Counted from the stretch's first letter, positions 1 to 8,535 are shown. The stretch: DNA of 47,854 bases from Flavobacteriaceae bacterium (GCA_013373385.1 JABXHX010000046.1:1-47854); one strand, 5' to 3'. Made by a program: numbers and translations. Notes: a model not told the origin generated them from the sequence alone.

Positions 1-53
1 AACTCTTTTAAAATCTTCGCGATTTGCAGCGGACTGAACTTACTTTTTCTCAT
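1..53 (-). CDS. IS3-family transposase OrfA, N-terminal fragment
   Basis: Reading the minus strand from an ATG at 53 gives MRKSKFSPLQIAKILKE before the window ends. This is the typical start of the small helix-turn-helix subunit (OrfA, HTH_Tnp_1) of IS3-family transposases, which binds the element ends. Only 17 codons are visible, so the subgroup and intactness cannot be judged. The sequence between the ATG and about 119 would be the non-coding end of the element. Confidence 0.72.
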   Translation of the reverse strand, partial: MRKSKFSPLQIAKILKE

Positions 54-119
54 AATTACTGTTTAAAATTAATACTTTTATTCTACTTTTAAACAGTTCG
101 GTTTTTAGGGAAGCTTACA
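1..119 (-). mobile_element. End of an IS3-like insertion sequence
   Basis: The transposase start at 53 faces out of the window. Upstream of it, read on the minus strand from 119, the sequence begins TGTAAGCTTCCCTAAAAACC, which has the 5'-TG start usual for IS3 terminal inverted repeats. The outer boundary is therefore placed at 119. The other end and any 3-4 bp target duplication lie outside the window, so the boundary is inferred from one end only. Confidence 0.5.
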
Positions 120-238
120 TTAGCACCTAATAATTGCTTGTGATTTTTAAGTCTGAAAATCAGCGGCTTAACTAAAGACACCGTTCTCAAAAGGACGGTA
201 TCTTATGTTCTTTGAAATAGAAAATAATCGCAGAAAAA

Positions 239-658
239 ATGCGAAGACATTCTCCGTATAACTATGCATTTAACAATCCTATCTTCTTTATAGATCCTGA
301 TGGTAGAGAACCAGAATCTGCAGGGGAAAGAGGTAAAGCTTCAGATATAACAGATGATGTTCCTTATGAACATAGTTTCTTTGGGGTAAGTGGTACTAAA
401 AATACTTGGGCTGGTAATGGAAATAGCAAAGGTATGGCTGTTTATAAGGAAGATGATATTTGGAAATTAGATAAAGAAGGTAAATTAGTCTTGGTTAAAC
501 GTACAAGTGATAAATTCAATGTTTTTATTGATGCTGAAGGTAATGAAGTTTTCAGAACAAATAAAGTTGCTACTCTTGAAGAAATGAAAAAAAACGGATG
601 GCTTGAGACAAATAAAGTTGATGAGTTTTTAATAAAATATTTAAAAAATCATATATGA
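239..658 (+). CDS. Orphan RHS C-terminal tip (truncated RHS core plus variable tip)
   Basis: The first residues, [22 protein letters not shown], are the end of the Bacteroidota RHS-repeat core, the point after which polymorphic toxin tips diverge. In the same frame the codons before the ATG read IAEK, which also fits the core, but a stop at 218-220 and unrelated sequence precede it, so the large RHS body is missing. The 117 residues after DPDG are a variable tip that I do not recognise; a nuclease or other toxin role is only inferred from position. The next ORFs may be part of the same cassette. An IS end lies about 120 bases upstream, which fits recombination at this site. The start is uncertain because this is probably a displaced fragment. 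Confidence 0.62.
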   Translation: MRRHSPYNYAFNNPIFFIDPDGREPESAGERGKASDITDDVPYEHSFFGVSGTKNTWAGNGNSKGMAVYKEDDIWKLDKEGKLVLVKRTSDKFNVFIDAEGNEVFRTNKVATLEEMKKNGWLETNKVDEFLIKYLKNHI

Positions 659-689
659 AATTGCTAATAATCCTGATGTTTTTGCTAGG

Positions 690-1064
690 ATGAATACAAG
701 AGCTAACTTAAATGGTTGGGATAATACTATTATGTCCTCTGTAGCAGACTTTAAATTGTATTATGAAAAAATTCTAAATAACCAAAAGGGTGTAGCTGCA
801 TTGGAATTTATTAAGAATATTCCTAGTTGGGGTGTAAAATCATTTTATGGAAATTCAGGAAGTGCTGGAGGAATTTTAACTGTTTTTGGTATCGGTGCTT
901 ATAAAGGGTACTATGGCACCGATCCAGTTCAAGATGCTAAATATAGATTTTTTGGAATAAAGATTCCTTGGTTAAATAAATTATTTAAACCTATCTATAT
1001 AGATTCTCCAATTAATAAAAATAACAATAATCTTAAACCAATAAAAACGACAAATGAGAAATAA
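690..1064 (+). CDS. Hypothetical protein in RHS tip region
   Basis: This 124-residue ORF is unrecognised. It has a Gly-rich hydrophobic centre (residues 45-75) and an Asn/Lys-rich tail. The open frame continues upstream of the ATG to 645 and reads [12 protein letters not shown] there, so it overlaps the end of the preceding RHS tip in another frame; a frameshifted tip or an earlier start are both possible. It overlaps the following lipoprotein gene by 11 bases, which suggests co-translation. It may be a toxin, an immunity protein or a remnant; no motif decides this. Confidence 0.45.
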   Translation: MNTRANLNGWDNTIMSSVADFKLYYEKILNNQKGVAALEFIKNIPSWGVKSFYGNSGSAGGILTVFGIGAYKGYYGTDPVQDAKYRFFGIKIPWLNKLFKPIYIDSPINKNNNNLKPIKTTNEK

Positions 1065-1560
1065 AATTTTTAGAGTATTAATTTTAATTATAATGTTTTC
1101 ATTTTTGTATGCTTGCCAACAAAAAAAGAATAATTTAGATATAAAAAAAACAATAAAAAGAGGAATGACAATTGATGGTTTAAAAGAAGGGGTATGGATA
1201 GAATATGATGATAAAGGAAATGTTAAAAGAATTAAAAATTACAAAAAAGGAAAACTTCATGGAGGGCATGTTTCTTTTTATCCAGACGGGAGTATTTACT
1301 CATTTGGTTCTTATACAAATGGTGTATCAAATGGTCCTTCAGTTCTTTTTTTCTCTAATCAGAATATAAATGTACAAGATAATTATAAAAACGGGCTATT
1401 GAATGGATTTAGTAATTTATATGGAAAGAATGGTAATTTAAAACAATCTTTTTTCTATCTAAATAATAAAAAAGAAGGGTACCAGTATTATCTTGATGAA
1501 TTTACAGGAGATACAATAAAGATTGAGAGATATAAAAAAGGAATAAAATCTAAAAATTAA
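1054..1560 (+). CDS. Lipoprotein with MORN-like repeats
   Basis: The 168-residue product starts with a short signal peptide ending in a lipobox (FLYAC, Cys21), so it should be a membrane-anchored lipoprotein. The rest is made of repeats of the MORN-variant kind (EGVWIEYDDKGNVKR, GKLHGGHVSFYPDGS, NGFSNLYGKNGN, EGYQYYLDE), with Gly and aromatic residues spaced at about 22. In Bacteroidota such proteins often follow polymorphic toxins and are suspected of immunity roles. The start overlaps the upstream ORF by 11 bases. The immunity role is an inference from the RHS tip two genes upstream. Confidence 0.6.
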   Translation: MRNKIFRVLILIIMFSFLYACQQKKNNLDIKKTIKRGMTIDGLKEGVWIEYDDKGNVKRIKNYKKGKLHGGHVSFYPDGSIYSFGSYTNGVSNGPSVLFFSNQNINVQDNYKNGLLNGFSNLYGKNGNLKQSFFYLNNKKEGYQYYLDEFTGDTIKIERYKKGIKSKN

Positions 1561-1722
1561 TTATAGGAGCTGGTAGTGACCAAAACTAGCACGCCCCCTT
1601 TTTTGACCTACTACAAAAATAGATTATATGGATAAAAAAAGAAAATAGTTTTTAATAGAATAAAACTTACCTAAACTAACTTTTTAAAACTAGTTTGTTA
1701 CAAAATGCAGAATGGATAATAA

Positions 1723-2904
1723 TTAATCTATCTCATCAATCACTTCTATAATGATTTGGCAGCCTTTTTTTATTTCTTCATCAGAAATGGTGAGTGGTGG
1801 AGTAATTCTAATGGCTTTTCCCTCAAACAGTAACCAGAATAGGAGTAACCCTTTTTCTATACATTTTAAAATGATTTTAGACGCTAGATCTGGAGTTGCA
1901 ATAAGTATAGCTAGCATTAAGCCTTTTCCTCTAATTTCTTTAATTGCTGGATGTTTTAGATAACTTCTTATAAGTTGTTCTTTGCGAAGTGTTTCTTGAA
2001 TCAAATGAGAACTATTTAATTCTGTAATAGTAGCCAATCCAGCTGCAGCAATAACAGGGTGTCCGCCAAAAGTTGTGATATGTCCCAGTTTTGGATTGTT
2101 CTTTAAACAACCCATCATTTCTTTTGAAGCTATAAATGCACCAATTGGCATACCGCCACCTAAGCCTTTGCCTGTAATAATAATATCTGGAGTAACTTGG
2201 TAATTTTCAAATCCCCAAAAAGTTCCTGTACGTCCAATTCCTGTTTGAATTTCATCCAAGATTAATAAAGCTCCGACTTTATTACAACGTTCTTTTACTT
2301 TTTGTAGATAATTATGGGTTGGCTCAATAAACCCTGCACCGCCTTGTATGGTTTCTAAAATTACTGCAGCAGTGTTTTTTGTAATCTTAGCTAAATCAAC
2401 AGGATTGTTGAATTCAATAAATTTTATTCCAGGAATCAAAGGTCTAAATGCGCTGTTTTGTTGTTCTGCACCGCAAACACTCATAGCACCTTGTGTGTTG
2501 CCGTGGTACGCATTTTTAGCAGCAATAATTTCGGATTTCCCTGTATGTCTTTTGGCTAATTTTAAAGCTCCTTCTGTTGCTTCTGTACCAGAATTGGTTA
2601 AATAAACTGACCAATGTTGATATGTAGGTAAGGTTGCAGCCAATGCTTTGCACAGTTCTAATTGTGGATGTTGAATAAACTCGCCATACACCATAACATG
2701 TGTGTAAGTATCGACTTGTTTTTTAATTGCTTCTGTTACTTTTGGATGTGTATGCCCTAAGGTATTGGCAGAAACACCAGCAATAAAATCTAAATAAGGC
2801 TTGTTAGCAGTATCGTATACATAGCTGCCTTTTGCATGAGAAATTTCTAATGCCAATGGGTGCGGAGAAGTTTGTGCTTGATATGTGAAAAAATCTGACT
2901 TCAT
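1723..2904 (-). CDS. Class III aminotransferase (acetylornithine aminotransferase-like)
   Basis: This 393-residue protein is a full-length PLP enzyme of the class III aminotransferase family (ArgD, ornithine and 4-aminobutyrate aminotransferases). It carries the cofactor region LILDEIQTGIGRTG (214-227) and the Schiff-base lysine in ITGKGLGGGMPIGAF (Lys246), plus the TNSGTEA phosphate-binding turn near 103-109. The substrate cannot be fixed from sequence: there are no arginine biosynthesis neighbours, and it lies directly behind an OstA-like gene with one base between them. In flavobacteria this gene is usually labelled aspartate aminotransferase family protein. Family assignment is firm, substrate is not. 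Confidence 0.88.
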   Translation of the reverse strand: MKSDFFTYQAQTSPHPLALEISHAKGSYVYDTANKPYLDFIAGVSANTLGHTHPKVTEAIKKQVDTYTHVMVYGEFIQHPQLELCKALAATLPTYQHWSVYLTNSGTEATEGALKLAKRHTGKSEIIAAKNAYHGNTQGAMSVCGAEQQNSAFRPLIPGIKFIEFNNPVDLAKITKNTAAVILETIQGGAGFIEPTHNYLQKVKERCNKVGALLILDEIQTGIGRTGTFWGFENYQVTPDIIITGKGLGGGMPIGAFIASKEMMGCLKNNPKLGHITTFGGHPVIAAAGLATITELNSSHLIQETLRKEQLIRSYLKHPAIKEIRGKGLMLAILIATPDLASKIILKCIEKGLLLFWLLFEGKAIRITPPLTISDEEIKKGCQIIIEVIDEID

Positions 2905-2905
2905 A

Positions 2906-4483
2906 CTAGGACTGTTTTTTCACTTGAATTTCCGACTTTTTATGAAGTGGTATTTTTTTACTATCAATAAAAATATCCTCTAGAGTCTTTGGCCGTTCAT
3001 CTTCTCGCCATATAAAACCTTTTAATTTTCGCTCGTTTTCAGGTACATCTCTTGGTGGATAAGAAGTACCTTCTGGTTTCTTAATATATTTTACCGTTTC
3101 TATATTATTATTGTCATCTAAAGTAAATTCAATCAAGCTACAAGCTTGTTTGGTAATGGTTTCTAGGACACCTTTTTCATTTCTATTGTAGTAAATAACT
3201 TGTGCATTTCCTTTTACCAAAAAGTGTTTTATTTTACCATTAACAAATTTACCAAACATGTTTCTTCCTTTGATTTGGTTGTAGGTAGCAACCCCATTTA
3301 TTACTGTATCTAATTGGACAATAAGTGCATTGTTTAGAATTTTTATTGAATCAAGCTTGTCAGTTTCTTTATTATTAATTAGTTGGATGCTATCTCCGGT
3401 AATCTGATTTTTTTTAGACCAAATCACAGGGTTTCTATACATTTTGGTAACTCCGGTTGTTTGATTCGAATAAATTGAATCACATTTGCCCTGTAAGTCA
3501 TTTTTAAAAATCTTGACATCATGATAAATACGCATCATTCTTTGTTCTGGCTTACCAGTTACTAACAAAGTATCTCCATGTATATATAATGAATCTTTTT
3601 CTACCAAAGAAATTGCCACAGCGCGGTCTACAATAAAAACTGAATCCTTTTTTTCGAAATATTCAGCATAATTTCCTTTGGCTACAAAATTTTCTAAAGT
3701 GTCAATAAGTTTAATATTATTTGTGGCAGAAGCAAAACCTTTGCGTTTATTGTAATACAAACTATCTCCTTTTATAGTTCTATTCTTTAGGAATAGCTTG
3801 GATTTTTTTATAAAATGAGAAATTTCTGTTTTAGTATTATAATACCCCTTTTCTGTATATACTTTATTATCTTTTCCAATAATATCTGATGGACCATAAA
3901 GATAAGCCTCACCAGAGTTTGTATAATAATCTAGGTAATTAGAAAGTATGATATTATCTGGATTGGTAATTTCTACTTTAGTAGTAGCCGTAAACTTTTT
4001 ATTTGTTAAATAATAAGTGCCCACCTTACTTTTAAGTGTATTGGTTTCATCTTTTATGGTTGCATGATGTTGATAGTACAATTGTTGATTTACTCTATCA
4101 AACTGTAAGGTATCGGTAGTTAAAGTCATTTTTGGGTCACGAACAACTACATTACCCCAAGAGAGCGCTTTTTTTGTGTTTCCATCATAATCTACATAAT
4201 CACTTGTTTGTGTTATGGTGTCTCCTTGTTTGATAAGTACACTGCCAAAAGCTTTAAAAAAATTACGTTTTTTATAAAAAATAGCACGTTTACAAGTTAA
4301 AATTGCTCCATCATGTTCAAAAGTTACCATTCTAGTTGCATCTCTTGTTAAGATAGTTGCACCTGGATATTTTTCATCATCAAAATCTGTAATTCCACCA
4401 TAAATTATCAGTATCTTTTGTTTAGTTTGAGAAAAACTAGCAAAAGAGGCAATTAACAAGAAAAATAGAATGATTTTTTTCAA
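2906..4483 (-). CDS. OstA/LptA-like protein of lipopolysaccharide transport
   Basis: The protein (525 residues from the chosen start) has a signal peptide, KKIILFFLLIASFASFSQ, followed by repeated beta-strand units with many D-G-D/N-x and K-x-Y patterns. These are typical of the OstA/LptA beta-jellyroll found in Bacteroidota OstA-like proteins. Such proteins carry lipopolysaccharide across the periplasm towards LptD. No in-frame ATG exists; TTG codons at 4507, 4504 and 4483 are available, and 4483 was chosen because it leaves a normal Sec signal peptide. The aminotransferase follows immediately, so the two are probably co-transcribed. Confidence 0.75.
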   Translation of the reverse strand: MKKIILFFLLIASFASFSQTKQKILIIYGGITDFDDEKYPGATILTRDATRMVTFEHDGAILTCKRAIFYKKRNFFKAFGSVLIKQGDTITQTSDYVDYDGNTKKALSWGNVVVRDPKMTLTTDTLQFDRVNQQLYYQHHATIKDETNTLKSKVGTYYLTNKKFTATTKVEITNPDNIILSNYLDYYTNSGEAYLYGPSDIIGKDNKVYTEKGYYNTKTEISHFIKKSKLFLKNRTIKGDSLYYNKRKGFASATNNIKLIDTLENFVAKGNYAEYFEKKDSVFIVDRAVAISLVEKDSLYIHGDTLLVTGKPEQRMMRIYHDVKIFKNDLQGKCDSIYSNQTTGVTKMYRNPVIWSKKNQITGDSIQLINNKETDKLDSIKILNNALIVQLDTVINGVATYNQIKGRNMFGKFVNGKIKHFLVKGNAQVIYYNRNEKGVLETITKQACSLIEFTLDDNNNIETVKYIKKPEGTSYPPRDVPENERKLKGFIWREDERPKTLEDIFIDSKKIPLHKKSEIQVKKQS

Positions 4484-4560
4484 TACAAAAAACTTAATTT
4501 TCAACAAAAATAACGAAAAGATTGCTGTTTGCTATTAAAGAAAAGTGAAATTTAAAGTAT

Positions 4561-4597
4561 AAAAAGCCCACCTCAGTTTTAGGGATAACCAAAGTGG
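4561..4597 (-). terminator. Rho-independent terminator after ric
   Basis: On the minus strand an 11-bp stem (4587-4597 with 4568-4578, including G-U pairs) closes a loop of about 8 bases. It is followed by GC and a T run (complement of 4561-4565). It begins about 20 bases beyond the ric stop codon, the expected place for a terminator. Confidence 0.7.
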
Positions 4598-4617
4598 AGA
4601 TTTCTTGACTATTTTAT

Positions 4618-5334
4618 TTATAAAGAAGCTTCTAACTTTATGGCTTTCGGAAATAAAATATTATTTTCTAAATGTACATGTTGATGTAGGTCATCTTCAA
4701 ACTCTTCAAGCTTAGAATACAAAGCTTTAAATGTATTACATGCACCCTCTGGAGTTTGGTACTTGTCGGTTAATTCAGAAATACGTTTAAAAATATCACC
4801 TGCCTTGTCATGCTCTTCTTCCATCATTTTAATAGGATTGTTTACCGTACCAAAATGTGGCTTTTCTATAGGAGTATTGTTCTTAATTGCTTGCACTAGC
4901 TTTTTAATAAAAGGAAACAAAATCAACTCCTCTTTTTTCATATGTGCAGCCAATTCATCAGAAACTTCGTGAATCAAATCTTTAATTTCTAGCAATTCTG
5001 TGTAGTGATGTCCGTGTACTTTGGCAACCCTATCACCGTATTGTTTCAATAAAGTTAAATTTTCTTCTACATACTTATGATGGGTATTTACAATAAAATC
5101 AATTAAAAAATCAAGCTCCCAATTGTTATAATCTGTAGCATACGAAGTTTTATTTTCTAATTGATTTAACTCTGCTACAATGGTATCAAAATCTACATTA
5201 TTTTTTTCACATGCCTTTTTAATACTGATTCCGCCGCCACAGCAAAAATCTATACCGTGCTTTTTAAAAACATGTGCTGTTTTAATATTTTCAGTTACCA
5301 CATCAGCTACAGTTTTTATATCTAAATTTTCCAT
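4618..5334 (-). CDS. ric: Iron-sulfur cluster repair di-iron protein (RIC/ScdA/YtfE)
   Basis: The protein repairs iron-sulfur clusters damaged by nitric oxide or oxidants. It is full length for the family (238 residues). The N-terminal DUF542 domain has the CCGGG motif (Cys31-Cys32). The C-terminal hemerythrin-like domain has the di-iron ligands in HHKYVEEN (85-92), HMKKEE (131-136), EEEHD (172-176) and HLEN (221-224). It faces away from the denitrification array but shares an FNR/CRP-type palindrome (5386-5405) with the divergent decarboxylase gene. This fits induction when nitrite and NO are being reduced. Confidence 0.93.
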   Translation of the reverse strand: MENLDIKTVADVVTENIKTAHVFKKHGIDFCCGGGISIKKACEKNNVDFDTIVAELNQLENKTSYATDYNNWELDFLIDFIVNTHHKYVEENLTLLKQYGDRVAKVHGHHYTELLEIKDLIHEVSDELAAHMKKEELILFPFIKKLVQAIKNNTPIEKPHFGTVNNPIKMMEEEHDKAGDIFKRISELTDKYQTPEGACNTFKALYSKLEEFEDDLHQHVHLENNILFPKAIKLEASL

Positions 5335-5359
5335 GATGTTGTTGTTTTAAAATGAGTTA

Positions 5360-5431
5360 CAAAATTACAGCCTCGTTTTTTAAAAATCATGATAAATGTC
5401 ATGATTAAGAGAATAAGTTGCCGTATTTTTG
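5360..5431. promoter_or_regulatory. Divergent promoters with one shared FNR/CRP-type site
   Basis: A palindrome with arms ATCATGA and TCATGAT occupies 5386-5405; its core is TGAT-AAAT-GTCA (5390-5401). A Bacteroidetes -7 box lies on each side: TAATTTTG on the minus strand (5367-5360) for ric and TATTTTTG on the plus strand (5424-5431) for the decarboxylase. The centre is 28.5 bases from the first base of both boxes, so one dimer would sit near -41 of both promoters. Binding by an FNR/CRP-family activator is inferred; no such regulator gene is in the window. Confidence 0.68.
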
Positions 5432-5447
5432 CAAAAAAATATCTTAT

Positions 5448-6884
5448 ATGAAGCCACCATTTGATTTGTCAAAAGAAGAAATGAAAGCTTATGGGTACAA
5501 AATTATTGATATCCTAGCAGAACACTTTGACACTTTAGAGTCTAAAAAACCTGTTTCTTCTGCAACAAGAGAAGAAATGGATGCTGTATTTTTACAAGAA
5601 GCTCCAAATGAGGCTATGTCAGCTACAGAGGTTATTGATTTTGTGATGGATAATGTAATACCGTATAGCAATATTACATCGCATCCAAAAATGTATTCTT
5701 TTGTACCTGGGCCAAGTAATTATATAAGTACTTTGGCAGATACCTTGGCAACAGGTTTTAATATATTTTCAGGAGGATGGATTGTTTCTCCGGCTGCTGC
5801 TGAGCTAGAAATTGTTACGATGAATTGGTTGTTGAAAATGTTTAATTTTCCTGTGCAGGAAGGTGGTGGAATTTTTACTTCTGGAGGCTCAATGGCTAAT
5901 TTAACAGCTTTAGTTACTGCTAGAAGAATTAAATGTGGTGATGACTTTTCTAAGGCAGTGATTTATCTATCAGATCAGGCGCATTCTTCTAATATTAAAG
6001 CTATTAGAGTATTAGGCTTTAAAAAAGAACAAATACGAATTATTCCGACAGATTTAGAGTTTAAAATCAGTTTTAACAAATTAAAAAATGCCATTGCAAA
6101 AGATAAGTTAGAAGGAAACCAACCTTTCTGTATTATTGCTTCTGCGGGAACTACAAATACAGGAACTGTTGACCCACTTGATGAAATTGCAGATATTTGT
6201 GAAAAAGAAAACCTTTGGATGCATGTTGATGGTGCTTACGGTGGTGCAGCCATTCTATCTGAAAAGGGGAGTAGAGTTTTAAGAGGAATTGAGCGTGCAG
6301 ATTCTTTAACGGTAGATCCCCATAAATGGTTTTTTCAACCTTATGAAATAGGGTGTTTATTAGTAAAAGATTCCTCTTGGTTAAGTAATACGTTTTCTGA
6401 AAAACCAGAATATTTAAGAGATATAGAAGGAAACGAGTCTGAAATTAATTTTTACGATTACGGAATTCAGTTAACAAGACGTTTTAGAGCGTTAAAGTTT
6501 TATATGTCTATCAAAACCTATGGTTTAGATGCATTTAAAAAAGCAGTAACCTACAATATCAATTTAGCAGAAGAAACAGAGGATATACTGAGAAAAAGTA
6601 AAAATTGGGAAGTCATTTCTCCTGCAACATTGGCTGTCATTAATTTTAGATACAACCCAATTGGGTTAAACTTATCAGAAGAAAAGCTAGATAAATTAAA
6701 TCAAGAAATTTCAGCCAGAGTTTTGGCTTCTAAAGAAGCTTTGTTGGTTACAACAGTTTTACAAAACCAAGTTGTATTGAGAATGTGTTTAATCAATCCA
6801 AAAACAACCATTACACATATAAGAGAAACCTTTTTACAATGTAATGCCTTTGCTAAGCAGGTGTTGAAGGAGTGGGAGTGTTAG
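5448..6884 (+). CDS. Group II PLP-dependent decarboxylase
   Basis: The 478-residue protein belongs to the aromatic-L-amino-acid/glutamate decarboxylase family. It has TSGGSMANLTAL (144-155), the PLP-binding HVDGAYGG (259-266) and the Schiff-base lysine in VDPHKWFFQP (Lys293). It would release CO2 from an amino acid such as an aromatic amino acid, aspartate or glutamate; the substrate cannot be read with confidence. The ATG at 5448 was chosen because the earlier TTG at 5418 lies within the -7 region. The gene shares its operator with ric, and its last 32 bases overlap the convergent membrane protein gene. A role in the response to nitrite or NO is suggested by the shared site only. Confidence 0.88.
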   Translation: MKPPFDLSKEEMKAYGYKIIDILAEHFDTLESKKPVSSATREEMDAVFLQEAPNEAMSATEVIDFVMDNVIPYSNITSHPKMYSFVPGPSNYISTLADTLATGFNIFSGGWIVSPAAAELEIVTMNWLLKMFNFPVQEGGGIFTSGGSMANLTALVTARRIKCGDDFSKAVIYLSDQAHSSNIKAIRVLGFKKEQIRIIPTDLEFKISFNKLKNAIAKDKLEGNQPFCIIASAGTTNTGTVDPLDEIADICEKENLWMHVDGAYGGAAILSEKGSRVLRGIERADSLTVDPHKWFFQPYEIGCLLVKDSSWLSNTFSEKPEYLRDIEGNESEINFYDYGIQLTRRFRALKFYMSIKTYGLDAFKKAVTYNINLAEETEDILRKSKNWEVISPATLAVINFRYNPIGLNLSEEKLDKLNQEISARVLASKEALLVTTVLQNQVVLRMCLINPKTTITHIRETFLQCNAFAKQVLKEWEC

Positions 6885-8070
6885 TTGCTAAATTCGTAAT
6901 AAAAACACCTACAATTCCAACAAGCATCAATGTGCTAACTAGAACGAGTGTAAGGTAATACTCTTCAAACAGAAATTGCTGTTGCCAAAGTAATACACCT
7001 TTATAAAAGATAAGAAGCTCAGAAAGGATAAATCCTGTTAAGAAAACAAGAAGCCAAAGCTTAGGTAATTTCAGGAGTTTAAAATAATGTAACAGCGCTA
7101 AAAGTGTTATTGTAACTATTCCTAAAAACACTAAGTGAAGGTAGCCAATTACAAAATCTACCAACTCAGTAAGTATCACAACAAATACAGGGAATGCACT
7201 TAAAAATTGTAAGGCAATTTTTAGTATAAAAAGCAGCAACACAAGTTTTAGTGCACTGTAAATCAATGAATTAAAAATGTTTTTAATAGCGGTTTTATGT
7301 GTTACGAGCATTTTTAGTAATATGAAGACTGCTATAAGTTGGGTTAATCCTCCTACAAACGCTAAGACATAGATTATCGTATTTGGATTTATCCAAAGAA
7401 ATGATAAAAACAGCGTAAACACTATACTAATAAACATCAACTTAAAAAATAGTTGCATGATTTTTTTAGGTAGATATAGCTTGTTTTTTTCTAAGATGAA
7501 AAAGAACAATCCGAAAAGACAAAAAAGAAACCAGCCGTTATACTGAAAATGCAAATAAAAATAGATAGCATTTTTATACCAATGCGATGTGCTTCCTAAA
7601 GTATTCATAATAATACCTAATGCCCACGGACCTATGCTAGATACAACCATACATACAAGAGAAGTATAAATAAATTTATAAGAGTAAGCCTTCGTATTCA
7701 TTGTATGATTTTTTTTAAAAAACCAAAAGAACCAATACGAACAGACTAAAAAGAGTGTAGAAAAAATGATAGAATACAATGCGTATCCAACAAAAGGAAA
7801 TGTAAATAACATTCCGATAATGGTTGCTTGTGTAAACCAAAAAATACTTTGATAACGCTTCTTTTTATGGTTATCTACAACGATATGAAATAGAAGTGAA
7901 GTAAGTGCGACATAAACCCAACCTAGCAAAGCAATATGAGAGTGCGTATGCACAATATATCTATGCGTTGCATTGACATCTAGTATTGCAAACAATCTTA
8001 AAAAGACACCTAAAAATGTAGCTATGACAAGATAAGTTAAAGCAATTTTTATTTGTGTACGTGTAACCAT
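6853..8070 (-). CDS. Multi-pass membrane protein with His-rich helix, NnrS/heme-copper-like
   Basis: The product (405 residues) is almost entirely hydrophobic, with about 12 predicted membrane helices. An early helix carries HRYIVHTHSHIALLGW (residues 37-52). The closely spaced histidines followed by LLGW recall heme ligands in subunit I-like heme-copper proteins and NnrS-type proteins of NO-response regulons. It directly follows the Rrf2 regulator with no gap, so the two form an operon. A function in NO tolerance or metal/heme handling is inferred from family resemblance and position. The C-terminus (PTPSTPA) is encoded antisense to the end of the decarboxylase gene. Confidence 0.6.
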   Translation of the reverse strand: MVTRTQIKIALTYLVIATFLGVFLRLFAILDVNATHRYIVHTHSHIALLGWVYVALTSLLFHIVVDNHKKKRYQSIFWFTQATIIGMLFTFPFVGYALYSIIFSTLFLVCSYWFFWFFKKNHTMNTKAYSYKFIYTSLVCMVVSSIGPWALGIIMNTLGSTSHWYKNAIYFYLHFQYNGWFLFCLFGLFFFILEKNKLYLPKKIMQLFFKLMFISIVFTLFLSFLWINPNTIIYVLAFVGGLTQLIAVFILLKMLVTHKTAIKNIFNSLIYSALKLVLLLFILKIALQFLSAFPVFVVILTELVDFVIGYLHLVFLGIVTITLLALLHYFKLLKLPKLWLLVFLTGFILSELLIFYKGVLLWQQQFLFEEYYLTLVLVSTLMLVGIVGVFITNLATNTPTPSTPA

Positions 8071-8511
8071 TTATTCTGTTCCTTCTAATAAGAGCTTATT
8101 TTGCTGTGTAGCATCTTTTGCAAAATCTATGATAGTTTTGGTTTTAAAATTATTTAAAAGACTAATCTTAAAAGGTTTGTATAGGTGGTGTATGGCACAT
8201 GGATTTCTATCATTACACTCATTTTGCCCCAAATAACACTGTTCAATTTTATTAACATTGTCTACGCTATTTATTATATCGTAGATTGTTTTTTTGTTAT
8301 TAGCAGGAGTTAAGTAAAAGCCACCTTTTGGTCCTTTAATTGATGTTATAATTTCTTTTTTAGCTAATACCTGTAAGGTTTTTGCTAAAAAAGGTGCTGG
8401 TATTGCTAGCTTTTTAGCAATGTATTTGGCACCGATTTTATTCTCAAATGATGCATTTTTTACTAGATACATCACCGCTCTAATTGCATGTTTACTGGAT
8501 TTTGTTAACAT
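8071..8511 (-). CDS. Rrf2-family regulator, NsrR-like with Fe-S ligands
   Basis: This 146-residue transcription factor starts MLTKSSKHAIRAVMYL, the winged-helix start of the Rrf2 family. It has the recognition region IPAPFLAKTLQVLAKKEII (37-55) and KGPKGGFYL (59-67). Cys92, Cys99 and Cys105 (C-x6-C-x5-C) match the cluster ligands of NsrR and IscR, so it should hold an NO- or redox-sensitive Fe-S cluster. The ATG at 8511 was preferred over the TTG at 8538, which lies inside the predicted -7 box. It heads an operon with the 12-TM protein and is divergent from the fasciclin-nos operon, so it is a good candidate for local control. Confidence 0.85.
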   Translation of the reverse strand: MLTKSSKHAIRAVMYLVKNASFENKIGAKYIAKKLAIPAPFLAKTLQVLAKKEIITSIKGPKGGFYLTPANNKKTIYDIINSVDNVNKIEQCYLGQNECNDRNPCAIHHLYKPFKISLLNNFKTKTIIDFAKDATQQNKLLLEGTE

Positions 8512-8535
8512 CGTTAATTTTTGTAAAAATAAAGA

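Noticed and set aside
180..199. Eight-pair hairpin ACCGTTCT/AGGACGGT upstream of the RHS tip
   Set aside because: No T run directly after it and no gene it clearly serves; probably part of the recombined junction, too little to annotate.
1569..1604. Six-pair stem (GCTGGT/ACTAGC) followed by CCCCC and six T after the MORN-like lipoprotein
   Set aside because: The T run begins 8 bases after the stem and the stem is short with a 10-base loop, so it was not called as a terminator.
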